Positions 14,811-22,331 of a stretch of DNA of 22,852 nt are shown here, piece by piece. Location: the NCBI GenBank assembly GCA_900770335.1, contig CAAGKD010000165.1:1-22852 (forward strand), in the 5' to 3' direction. Within the stretch, counting starts at the first letter, position 1. The number at the start of each line of letters is the position of its first letter. The translations under genes and the position numbers were made by a program. Source of the stretch: an uncultured Sutterella sp. (GTDB lineage Bacteria; Pseudomonadota; Gammaproteobacteria; Burkholderiales; Burkholderiaceae_F). Below the pieces are notes generated by a model that made no database searches, was not told the origin of the DNA, and saw only the letters and a program-made list of their open reading frames with translations.

Positions 14811-16898
14811 TCAGTAGCGGGCGTTGAGCTTGAGGCTGAAATAACGAGCAGGTTCGTAAATCGACTGGGACTCGCGATATTCCTGATTGCAGATGTTGTA
14901 GAAACCTGCATCAAGCGAATACTGCTTCTCAGGACCGAAGGAAACGCCGGCAGTCATGTTGAGCGTGGTGTAGCCGGAGAGACGGTAGCTGTCGCTGTCG
15001 CTCGAGGTGTCACCATCGTCATATTTGCGGGCGGTCTGGCTGCGCGCGTAGACATCAGTGCGAAGCGCCAGGCCGTTGTGTTCACCAGCCCAGCGAACGC
15101 CGTAGCGAGCGGAAAAGGCGGGGGTGGCGGAGTCATAGGTCTCAAAACCCTGAGCATTCTTCGTCTGGCGGCGCATCCAAGTTGCGTTCACATACGGCTC
15201 AAGGCCGGTGTCACCGATCGCGAAGGAAGTTGAAAGTTCAACGCCAAACGTCTTGGCCTTGGCCATGTTCACGTACTTGCTGTTGATCGGACCATAAGCA
15301 ACGGCAGTGATGTAATCATCCGCAAGACTGAGGAAGGCAGCCGTGTCCACCATCAATCCGCCCTTCTGATAGCGAGCGCCAACCTCAAAGTTGTCGCTGG
15401 TTTCAGGCTTGAGATCCGGGTTGCCATAAATCTGGCCGCCAGTCATGGAGCCCATGGACGAAGGGATGTACCTTTCCTGAAGAAGCGGAGCACGGAAGCC
15501 CTGGCCCCACAAAGCGCGAAGAACGAGATCATCAATGCCGGACCAAGTGATGCCGGCATTGAACACTACGCGGTCGTCATGCTGGCTGCCCGGGGTGCTG
15601 GTGATCTGAGATTTTCCAGCATTCTTTCCGGAATAATAGGTCTTGACGCCGTACGAGGTGCCCATGTCGGTCTTCACATAGGTGTAGCGAGCACCGTAAG
15701 ACAGCGTGAAATCATGCGGCAACTGAGTTTCCATTGAGGCGAAGATGGCGTGAACGCTCTGGTTGCCCTTGTACGAACCGATTGTGTTGTAGTACTTGTT
15801 CGGAAGGTACACCGGCATGATGGCCGTCGTGTCGCTCTTGGCGTCAAGATCGTCGTACTCGAATTCGTAGCCGGTGATGAGGTAGTTGTTCTCACCAAGC
15901 TGCCAGTCCGTCTGCAGAGAGAAGCCGTACTGGTCAAGCTCATTGTCCGAGAAATTGTCGATGGTCATGGGCATCTCTTCTGCGGAGACATAGTTTTCCA
16001 TCGACTTTTTCGAACGCTGGTAATAGCCGTCAACACGAACGCGAGTCAGATAATCGCTCAGGTTTCGGAATTCGCCGAAAGCGCCGACCTTGGTGCGCTT
16101 CCAGGACGGGACATCAACAAAAAAGTCCTTGTAACCGGGAGCCATGGTTCCGGACATGAAGTCAAGGTCAAAATGATCGACCGTCAGGCCGATCGTCTTG
16201 TCCGCATCAATGTCGTAAGACAGGAAGCCGTTCACGGACGTCGAATTGAAGTCGGAATTTTTGGCGTCACCAACAGGCGTGCGCAGTTCATCGCCCCTTT
16301 CGTGAGAAAGGCCGAGTCGATACTTCCACCCGTCAACATTGCCGTAGACAGAAGCGGCGATGCTCTTGCCATTTGAGGAATTGTCCATTCCAGCGGAGAC
16401 TTCTGCACCGAACGGCTTGTCGCCGCCCTTCTTCGTGATGATGTTCACGGCACCGCCGATGGAGTCAGAGCCGTAGAGCACTGAGGCTGGGCCCTTGATG
16501 ACTTCAATGCGCTCGATCTGGCTCGGATCGATCAGTATGGGAGCGCCAGACATGGACTTGTGCTCGGCAATCTTCTGTCCGTCGATCATGACGAGCGTGC
16601 GGAAGGCGTTCTCACCACGAATGCAGATGCGCTTCATGCCCTGGCTGCCGTCGTTGTTGATCTCAACGCCAGGGATGTCCTGGAGCAGATCACCGACCGT
16701 GCGCGCCTCGGAGCGGGCGATGTCCTCGGCCGTGATCACGGACACGGACATGTTGACGTCCATGAGCTCGCGCTCAACGCGGGAGGCCGTCACCTTGACG
16801 TCCTCGGTCGTGGCCGTCTCGGCCGCCTGGGCCATGCCCATGGAAAGAACCGCCGCGGCGACGGCGCCGGTCAGCATGCAGATTTTCTGAGTTTTCAT
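14811..16898 (-). CDS. TonB-dependent outer-membrane receptor, probably for heme
   Basis: Outer-membrane gated porin of 695 residues. It has a signal peptide ending MGMAQA, then a TonB-box-like EDVKVTA and a plug domain with GDLLQDIPGVEI, GMKRICIRGENAF, LVMIDGQKI and the closing IERIEVIKGPASVLYGSDSIGGAVNI. The barrel ends YFSLKLNARY with an aromatic residue. Heme receptors of the HemR/HmuR type carry FRAP and NPNL motifs; here FRAP is at 468-471 and NPDL at 493-496. No His lies between them, whereas HemR has one there; a plug His occurs in AEHKSM. ATG 16898 fits the signal peptide, and the gap after hutW is 50 bases. Base composition is visibly less GC-rich than the neighbours. Heme or a derivative is the likely substrate; vitamin B12 or a siderophore is possible. 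Confidence 0.9.
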   Translation of the reverse strand: MKTQKICMLTGAVAAAVLSMGMAQAAETATTEDVKVTASRVERELMDVNMSVSVITAEDIARSEARTVGDLLQDIPGVEINNDGSQGMKRICIRGENAFRTLVMIDGQKIAEHKSMSGAPILIDPSQIERIEVIKGPASVLYGSDSIGGAVNIITKKGGDKPFGAEVSAGMDNSSNGKSIAASVYGNVDGWKYRLGLSHERGDELRTPVGDAKNSDFNSTSVNGFLSYDIDADKTIGLTVDHFDLDFMSGTMAPGYKDFFVDVPSWKRTKVGAFGEFRNLSDYLTRVRVDGYYQRSKKSMENYVSAEEMPMTIDNFSDNELDQYGFSLQTDWQLGENNYLITGYEFEYDDLDAKSDTTAIMPVYLPNKYYNTIGSYKGNQSVHAIFASMETQLPHDFTLSYGARYTYVKTDMGTSYGVKTYYSGKNAGKSQITSTPGSQHDDRVVFNAGITWSGIDDLVLRALWGQGFRAPLLQERYIPSSMGSMTGGQIYGNPDLKPETSDNFEVGARYQKGGLMVDTAAFLSLADDYITAVAYGPINSKYVNMAKAKTFGVELSTSFAIGDTGLEPYVNATWMRRQTKNAQGFETYDSATPAFSARYGVRWAGEHNGLALRTDVYARSQTARKYDDGDTSSDSDSYRLSGYTTLNMTAGVSFGPEKQYSLDAGFYNICNQEYRESQSIYEPARYFSLKLNARY

Positions 16899-16948
16899 GA
16901 TGTGAGAAAACGAGGTTGTGAAAAAAGACGTGTTGGGAAATCGGTGCG

Positions 16949-18715
16949 TCACCCGAGATGCGCGGGCGCCTCGGCGCGCTTTGCGACGGTTTCGGGGCTG
17001 CGGAGGAGCTCGTCAAAGTCCTCCTTGGAAAGGCTCTCCATGAGCTTGACGACGGCGTCGCGATTGATCCCGCCGCCCATCTCGTCAAACTTCGCCTGCG
17101 GTGTGTCGCGCAGGCCCTTGAGGATCATGGCGCGGGGCATCTTCCTGGCCATCTCGCGCATGCCGGCGGGGAACTTCTGGAGCATCCGGGCGACGGAGGC
17201 GAGGGTGACGGGGGCCTTGCCGAGGGCCTGCATCGTCTCCGGGGCGCCCATGTCGGGGTTCATCGACCGCACGGGGGCGGCGCCGGGCAGCAGGGGCTCG
17301 AGCCAGTTCATGAGAAGCTGGGCGAGCGTGACGTGCCAGTACTGGCCCGCGACCGTCTGAAGGTTCCATTCGCCCTTCTTGGCGAGCATGCCGGCCTCGC
17401 ACCACTGCGTGAGGATCGGGGCGGCGAGCTCCTCGAGGTTGGGCACCCCGAACTCGCGGCTGATGCGCGGGAGGTTGATCGCGCCCGATTCCATCGCCGC
17501 GGAGATCGTCCGCAGAAGGTGCCAGTTGGGCTTGGGAGCCATCAGGAAGGAGACGGGCTTCTCGCCCTTTTCAAGGATCGAGCAGTAGTCGTCAAGCTTG
17601 CGCTCCATCATGAAGGCGTTGCCGAAGAGCCGGCCGCCCGCGCCGCAACCGAAGGCGAGGCAGTCGCAGGCGCTCTTGCCCAGGGTGTTGTAGATGTTGC
17701 GCTCGCGCGTGGAGGAGCCCCAGTGGTTGTTCGAAAGACGCCGCCAGTTCTGCTCGGTCAGGTACTCGACCGAGCGCGCGAAGAAGTCGGCCTTCTGGGC
17801 CTGGTCCGCGGCGGGCGGGAGCTTGCCCTTCTCGATGTAGCGGGCGAGCGGGGACTTCTCGAAGACGTTGAGCTGGTAGCAGTCGATGCCGTCGAGCTTC
17901 AGGGACGCGGCCGTCCGGAGGTCGTCCTCCCAGACGTCCATCGTCTGTCCGGGGAACCCGTAGATAAGGTCGAGCACCACCGCGGCGTTGTCGTACGAGC
18001 AGAGCTGGTCGAGCCGCGCGATGATCGTGTCGCGGTCGTCGACGCGCTGCACGGACTGGCGCACCTGGGTGTTGAAGGTCTGCACGCCGAGCGAGAAGCG
18101 GTTGACGCCCCCTTCGAGCGCGGCCTCCATCTTCTCGTTCGTGAAGCCGTGGATGCGGCCCTCAAGCGTGATCTCGCAGTCGTTGGCGAGCGGAAGGTGC
18201 TTCTTCAGGGCCCCCAGGACGAGCCGCATGTCGTCGGGCGAGAACGCCGTCGGCGTGCCGCCGCCGAAGTAGACGGCGTGGATGGGGGAGGAGTTCTGCG
18301 CCGCGCGGTCCGACCAGAGCTCGATCTCGCGGACGAGCTTCTTCGCGTACGCGGAGACGGCCTCGGCCTTGTAGGGGTTCTGATAGAACATGCAGTAGAG
18401 GCACCGAGTCTCGCAGAACGGAACGTGGATGTAGGCGAGGGCCTTGCCTGAGCGCGGCGTGTCGTGGAGCTCGTCGATGCGCCTTCTCGCATCCTCCCCG
18501 ATGAGCGGCATACCGCCCGGTCCCGAATGGATCGCGGCCTTGGCCTTGAAGCCCGCATGAAGCGGATCGGCGGCGTTCGCAAAGAACGCCTCGGGATCGC
18601 GGCTTGAAACCGCCTCGGTCATGGCGCGCGCGCCGGCCTCGAAGGTCGCGGCGCCCTTGTGTGCGCCCGGTCCCATGCCGTGGTGCGGCTTGTGCTCTCC
18701 GGTGGAAGGTTGCAT
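16949..18715 (-). CDS. hutW: HutW, anaerobic heme-degrading radical SAM enzyme
   Basis: Member of the HutW/ChuW branch of the HemN-like radical SAM proteins, which open the heme ring without oxygen and release iron (ChuW makes anaerobilin). The cluster motif CETRCLYC is at residues 101-108 within YIHVPFCETRC. SAM-binding and HemN-like segments follow: YFGGGTPTAF, NDCEITLEGR, GVNRFSLGVQTFN, LIYGFPGQTMDVWEDDL and FGCGAGGRLFG. ATG 18715 is chosen for the AAGAGA upstream; the frame is open to 18823 but that part looks non-coding. At 588 residues it is longer than ChuW (about 445). A tail of roughly 115 residues follows the usual end, starting PLLPGAAPVRSM, with a helical Lys/Met-rich part. It is the first gene of the operon, facing a DtxR-type regulator across a palindromic intergenic region. 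Confidence 0.93.
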   Translation of the reverse strand: MQPSTGEHKPHHGMGPGAHKGAATFEAGARAMTEAVSSRDPEAFFANAADPLHAGFKAKAAIHSGPGGMPLIGEDARRRIDELHDTPRSGKALAYIHVPFCETRCLYCMFYQNPYKAEAVSAYAKKLVREIELWSDRAAQNSSPIHAVYFGGGTPTAFSPDDMRLVLGALKKHLPLANDCEITLEGRIHGFTNEKMEAALEGGVNRFSLGVQTFNTQVRQSVQRVDDRDTIIARLDQLCSYDNAAVVLDLIYGFPGQTMDVWEDDLRTAASLKLDGIDCYQLNVFEKSPLARYIEKGKLPPAADQAQKADFFARSVEYLTEQNWRRLSNNHWGSSTRERNIYNTLGKSACDCLAFGCGAGGRLFGNAFMMERKLDDYCSILEKGEKPVSFLMAPKPNWHLLRTISAAMESGAINLPRISREFGVPNLEELAAPILTQWCEAGMLAKKGEWNLQTVAGQYWHVTLAQLLMNWLEPLLPGAAPVRSMNPDMGAPETMQALGKAPVTLASVARMLQKFPAGMREMARKMPRAMILKGLRDTPQAKFDEMGGGINRDAVVKLMESLSKEDFDELLRSPETVAKRAEAPAHLG

Positions 18716-18962
18716 TTGTTCTCTTGAGTCTCTTGGGTGGTCACGCGGCATGCGCGGCCGCCCAGGGTCCGGTCGCTCGCGCGCTGTTAATGAGAATGCT
18801 GTTCGCCATAATAATGAGAACACTTCTCAGTGGCGCGGAGTATATCGGTATAATGTTCGGCTTGTCAAACATTGATTCCTCAATCAAGCATTCTTGAAGA
18901 AGTTTGATTTTTTGGAAGATTTGAGCAAGAATTCAGACTCATTAAACCCTAGACGGCCAGAA
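18716..18962. promoter_or_regulatory. divergent hutW / DtxR-type regulator control region
   Basis: An A+T-rich island between the two genes. A palindrome TGAGAA-CAC-TTCTCA lies at 18815-18829. The unit AATGAGAA occurs twice, at 18789-18796 and 18813-18820, 24 bases apart, and resembles Fur half-sites. TATAAT at 18849-18854 is a good -10 for the rightward gene, with the palindrome covering its -35 zone. TATTAT (18813 down to 18808) could be the leftward -10. A second inverted repeat, TTGATT-CCTC-AATCAA, is at 18872-18887, just past the rightward start point. Binding by Fur, the DtxR-like protein or both is inferred. Confidence 0.65.
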
Positions 18963-19622
18963 ATGCCCCGCACAAAGCACTCTTCCCCCACGAGGACCAC
19001 AGCGCCTTCACCCGCAGCACCATCCCCGTCGTCCGGGAGGTCGCCGACCGGGGCAAACTGCGCAAAGATCTCTCCGACGCGTGAGAACTACCTCAAGTTC
19101 ATTTACCTCGAGGAGCGTCAGAACGGCTACGCCCGCGCCTGCAACCTGACCGAGGCGCTCGGCGTCACCCGTTCGACGGTGGCGCTCACGTTCCGCGAGC
19201 TCAAGGCCGACGGCCTCATCGAGTACGCCCCCTACAGCCCCATTCACCTCACGGACAAGGGCCGGGCGCTCGCCGAGAAGATCGTCCGCCGCTACGAGCA
19301 GATCAAGCTCTTCTGCGGGACGGTGCTCGACCTTGACGACGCGGCCTCCTCCAAGGTCGCCTGCGAGCTTGAGCACGTGCTCTCGGACGCCGTCATCGAG
19401 CGTCTGAGGCGCTTCTCGATGCACATCGATTACCACCGCTCGCTCTGGGAGAAGCACGAGGGCAAGCACCCCGCTGACCGCCCGGCTGACGCGGAGTCCT
19501 CGGGGCTCGCCGAGGCGCCGGCCCATGGCCATCCGGGCGCGCAGGCGCACGGGGCCTGCGAGCCTGGCGGACGGGACGGTGAGGACTGTCAGGGCGGACT
19601 CTGCGGAGCCGAGGCGGGCTGA
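18963..19622 (+). CDS. DtxR/MntR-family metal-dependent transcriptional regulator
   Basis: Metal-sensing repressor family. About 35 Ser/Thr/Pro-rich residues come first. The winged helix-turn-helix follows (TRENYLKFIYLEE, ACNLTEALGVTRSTVALTF, GLIEYAPYSPIHLTDKGRALAEKI), then the dimerisation and metal-binding region LEHVLSDAVIERLRRF. There is no C-terminal SH3/FeoA-like domain. Instead a tail of about 45 residues is rich in Gly, His, Cys and acidic residues (HGHPGAQAHGACEPGG, EDCQGGLCG). ATG 18963 gives 219 residues; an in-frame TTG at 18894 would add 23, and neither has a clear ribosome site. It is divergent from hutW, so it probably controls the heme operon and itself. Whether it senses Fe, Mn or heme cannot be told. 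Confidence 0.88.
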   Translation: MPRTKHSSPTRTTAPSPAAPSPSSGRSPTGANCAKISPTRENYLKFIYLEERQNGYARACNLTEALGVTRSTVALTFRELKADGLIEYAPYSPIHLTDKGRALAEKIVRRYEQIKLFCGTVLDLDDAASSKVACELEHVLSDAVIERLRRFSMHIDYHRSLWEKHEGKHPADRPADAESSGLAEAPAHGHPGAQAHGACEPGGRDGEDCQGGLCGAEAG

Positions 19623-19655
19623 TTGAGCTCGGGGAGAAGCGGGCGGACTTCGTCC

Positions 19656-19677
19656 CCCGATTCTCTCGGGATCCTCT
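19656..19677 (+). terminator. weak hairpin after the DtxR-type gene
   Basis: CCCGA/TCGGG form a 5-bp stem around TTCTC at 19656-19670, followed by a pyrimidine-rich CCTCTTGTTT. It lies about 35 bases after the regulator stop. The stem is short, so it is only a possible terminator. Confidence 0.25.
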
Positions 19678-19762
19678 TGTTTGACAAGGGAATGCCTGTG
19701 CGCACAAGCCGCGCGGGCAGGGAGCGGCGCGTCCCTTCTTGAAGCCGCCTCCGAGGAAATCC

Positions 19763-19846
19763 ATGAGCCCCAAGCCGCAGGAGCGGCGGGACGCAAGGCG
19801 CAAAGGAAAGCCTGCGCAAGGAGGCAGGACAATTGAGCATGCATAG
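19763..19846 (+). CDS. possible 27-residue small protein ahead of the ABC exporter
   Basis: ATG 19763 has GAGGAAA with 6-base spacing and opens 27 codons to TAG 19844-19846. The product is highly basic, beginning MSPKPQERRDARRKGKPAQ, and overlaps the start of the ABC ATPase gene by 14 bases. I do not recognise it. It may be a real small basic protein or a leader peptide whose translation is coupled to the exporter gene. The good ribosome site is the main support; length and lack of known homology are against it. Confidence 0.35.
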   Translation: MSPKPQERRDARRKGKPAQGGRTIEHA

Positions 19847-20762
19847 AGAACACACGCCGGCCGTCCGGTTCGAGGCGGTCGAGAAGACCTACGCCGCGGG
19901 AACGCGCGCCTTGAAGGGCGTCACCTTCGACGTGAGGGAGGGGGAGTTCTTCGGACTTCTCGGCCCCAACGGAGCGGGCAAGACCACGCTCATCTCGTGC
20001 CTCGGGGGGCTGGTGACGCCCACGGGCGGGCGCATCCTCGTGCGCGGCATCGACTGCGCGAAGTCGCGCCGGGCCGCCTCGCTCGCCCTCGGGATCGTCC
20101 CGCAGGAGATCACGTTCGACCCCTTCCTCACGGTGAGGGAGACCCTGCGCTTCCAGTCCGGGTACTGGGGGATCCGCAGGAACGACGACTGGATCGACGA
20201 GATCCTCGCGAACCTCGGGCTCGTCGACAAGGCGGACGCCTCGATGCGCGCGCTCTCGGGCGGCATGAAGCGGCGCGTGCTCGTCGCGCAGGCGCTCGTG
20301 CACAAGCCCCCGGTCATCGTCCTCGACGAGCCGACGGCGGGCGTGGACGTGGAGCTGCGCGAGCATCTCTGGGACTTCATCGGGCGGTTGCACGGCGAGG
20401 GCCGGACGGTGATCCTCACGACGCACTACCTCGCCGAGGCCCAGCAGCTCTGCAGCCGCATCGCGATCATGAAGAAGGGCGAGGTCGCGGCCCTGGACAG
20501 CACCGAGGCGCTTCTCTCGCGCTTTGACGGGCGCGTATTGAGGTGCCGCATCGGCGGCGGGGACCTGCCCGAGCCGCTCCTCGGGGACGTCATGCGCCGG
20601 CACGGCGCGGACGTCGCGCTTCGGCTTCGCGATGCGGACGACGCCCTCGCCAAGCTCGAGGCCCTGCGCGGCGCGGGCCTCACGGTGGAGAACCTCACCG
20701 TCGGACAGCCCGACCTTGAGGACGTGTTCCTCGCCCTCACGGGCGCTGATTCAGGAATGTAA
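19833..20762 (+). CDS. ABC-2 exporter ATP-binding protein, YadG-like
   Basis: Cytoplasmic ATPase of a two-gene ABC-2 type exporter, like E. coli YadG, with 309 residues against about 308 for YadG. Motifs in order are Walker A GPNGAGKTTL, Q-loop near VPQEITFD, signature LSGGMKRR, Walker B VIVLDEPTAGVD and H-loop TTHYLAEAQ. A C-terminal extension typical of drug/polysaccharide-type exporters ends in QPDLEDVFLALTG. TTG 19833 is preferred because AGGAGG lies exactly 8 bases upstream; the in-frame ATG 19839 would be 14 bases away. The permease gene follows 3 bases after its stop. The exported substrate is unknown, and nothing links it to heme except proximity. Confidence 0.93.
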   Translation: MSMHREHTPAVRFEAVEKTYAAGTRALKGVTFDVREGEFFGLLGPNGAGKTTLISCLGGLVTPTGGRILVRGIDCAKSRRAASLALGIVPQEITFDPFLTVRETLRFQSGYWGIRRNDDWIDEILANLGLVDKADASMRALSGGMKRRVLVAQALVHKPPVIVLDEPTAGVDVELREHLWDFIGRLHGEGRTVILTTHYLAEAQQLCSRIAIMKKGEVAALDSTEALLSRFDGRVLRCRIGGGDLPEPLLGDVMRRHGADVALRLRDADDALAKLEALRGAGLTVENLTVGQPDLEDVFLALTGADSGM

Positions 20763-20765
20763 GCC

Positions 20766-21524
20766 ATGTGGATTCCGTTCTGGACGCTCTTTCGCAAGGA
20801 GGTCGTCCGCTTCATGAAGGTGTGGCTGCACACCATCCTCGCCCCCGTGCTCACGGGCGGCCTCTATCTCTTCGTCTTCGGCGAGGCGCTCTCCAAGCAC
20901 CTTCCCGTCTATGAGGGCGTCTCCTACACGGCCTTCATCATCCCGGGCCTCATCATGATGACGGTGCTGCAGAACGCGTTCTCCAACACCGCGAGCTCGT
21001 TCATACAGTCGAAGATCTCCGGGAACCTGGTCTTCATCCTGCTGCCGTCGATCCCCGGGCCCGCCGTGGCCGCGGCCTACATCGGCGCGAGCTTCGTGCG
21101 ATCGATGCTCGCCGGCGCGGGCCTCTATATCCTCTGCGCGCTCTGGGCGGCTCCGCCCGTGCGCGAGCCCTGGCTTTTGATCCTCTTCGCGTTCTTCGGC
21201 TGCATGATCATGGCCGCGCTCGGCCTCATCACGGCGCTCTGGGCGGAGAAGTACGACCAGATGGGCGCGGTGATGAACTTCGTCATCATGCCGCTCACGT
21301 TCCTCTCGGGGGTCTTCTACTCGATCGAGTCGCTCCCGCCCCTGTGGCAGCAGGCGAGCCGTCTGAATCCCTTCTTCTACCTTGTCGACGGGTTCCGCCA
21401 GGGGTTCTTCGGAACGGGCGACACGAATCCGTGGGCGAGCCTCTCGATCGTGGGCGTCACGGCTGCGGCCGTGATGACGCTCGCCGTTCTTCTCCTCAGC
21501 AAGGGGTGGAAGATCAGGAGCTGA
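20766..21524 (+). CDS. ABC-2 type permease, YadH-like
   Basis: Membrane half of the exporter, 252 residues with about six hydrophobic segments. The N-terminus FWTLFRKEVVRFMKVWLHT is the amphipathic connecting helix usual for ABC2_membrane proteins. The family signature region appears near residues 165-195 (MNFVIMPLTFLSGVFYSIE, then LPPLWQQASRLNPFFYLVDG). Its size matches YadH (about 256). It begins 3 bases after the ATPase stop, so the two are co-translated. No terminator is visible behind it, and the nuclease-domain remnant starts within 100 bases. Confidence 0.92.
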   Translation: MWIPFWTLFRKEVVRFMKVWLHTILAPVLTGGLYLFVFGEALSKHLPVYEGVSYTAFIIPGLIMMTVLQNAFSNTASSFIQSKISGNLVFILLPSIPGPAVAAAYIGASFVRSMLAGAGLYILCALWAAPPVREPWLLILFAFFGCMIMAALGLITALWAEKYDQMGAVMNFVIMPLTFLSGVFYSIESLPPLWQQASRLNPFFYLVDGFRQGFFGTGDTNPWASLSIVGVTAAAVMTLAVLLLSKGWKIRS

Positions 21525-21620
21525 AGGAGCCTGAAGCGCTCGGGGCGGTCATGACGCCGGCTTCACCTTGAGCCTTCCGGGCTTCTTGAGCTCCTTGAGC
21601 GTCACGCGGCAGCTCTTGCC

Positions 21621-22331
21621 GTGGATGGCAAGTCCGGCAAGGAGCGTCGAGCGGATGCCCTCGCCCTGGAAGGGCTCGAAATGTCGGCGCTCCCGGATCT
21701 GCCTGAGCGCATCGGCGCAGGCCGATTCGAGCGCCGCGTCCGATTCAGCCCGGGCGCGCGGCTCCATGAAGCGAACGGCCTGCACAAGGGCCTCCATCTT
21801 TGCGACTTTCAGGCGCGGATCCAGACGAGCCTCTTCTTTGCGAAGGACTTTGATCCGATCGGCGAACCGGAGGTTCCCGGTGATCTCAAGGGCTTTGCGG
21901 ATCTCCTGGTCCTTTCGCAGGTCCCGAAGGCCGCCTGCGCGTATCTCTTCGAGTTCAAGCATCTGCCCAAGTCCGAGGCGACGGACGCCGCCGTCGAGGC
22001 TCAGGCCTCCGCGGCGCTCGCGCAGCTGCGGCGTTACGGCAGGGGCTTCGCCGGCGACGCGCGCCTGGGCGTCAGGTCCCTGCGCGGCGTCGCGGTCGTT
22101 CATGCGGGAACGGAGCTTCGCAAGGTTTCTGTGACGGATCTCGCTTGCGGAAGGAGAGAGCGGTTCTCAAATAGCGCATTCGCGCGAGGCGGCGGCGCTT
22201 CGTCGCGGAGATTGTCTTCTTATCATTCGGATTCCGAACAATTCGAAATTCGAACGAATGAAAGAGAGCGCAAGCGCAGCGTCGCCGATGGATTCGGGCG
22301 GCGCGCCGATCGTCCACGAGAACGACCATGA
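21621..22331 (+). pseudogene. remnant of a PD-(D/E)XK nuclease-domain protein
   Basis: Resembles the C-terminal PD-(D/E)XK domain of AAA-ATPase-like proteins (DUF1703/PDDEXK_9), which are common in gut bacteria and of unclear function. Counting from GTG 21621, GFADLLV holds Asp94 and YLFEFK holds Glu111 and Lys113, followed by AALAQLRRYGRGF and LRGVAVVHAG. The usual N-terminal AAA-ATPase part (full proteins exceed 500 residues) is missing: the permease gene ends only about 100 bases upstream. Recognisable sequence stops near base 22130, and the frame runs on for about 65 codons of poor text, overlapping the MarR gene by 74 bases. It looks truncated at both ends. An in-frame ATG at 21681 is another possible start. 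The reverse-strand frame here is a shadow. Confidence 0.6.
22242..22254. promoter_or_regulatory. tandem TTCGAA palindromes before marR-type gene
   Basis: Two TTCGAA palindromes, separated by one A, sit in an A+T-rich stretch (22205-22260) that also carries ATTCGG and CGAAC variants. They end 3 bases before ATG 22258. MarR regulators often bind palindromes overlapping their own promoter, so this may be an autoregulatory operator. Confidence 0.4.

Noticed and set aside
16958..18451. 497-codon plus-strand open frame
   Set aside because: Shadow of hutW; composition is Val/Arg/Glu-rich without family motifs.
21549..22103. 184-codon minus-strand open frame
   Set aside because: The plus strand carries the PD-(D/E)XK pattern with spaced Asp and ExK, so the minus frame is taken as a shadow, although neither strand is strongly supported in the first 100 bases.
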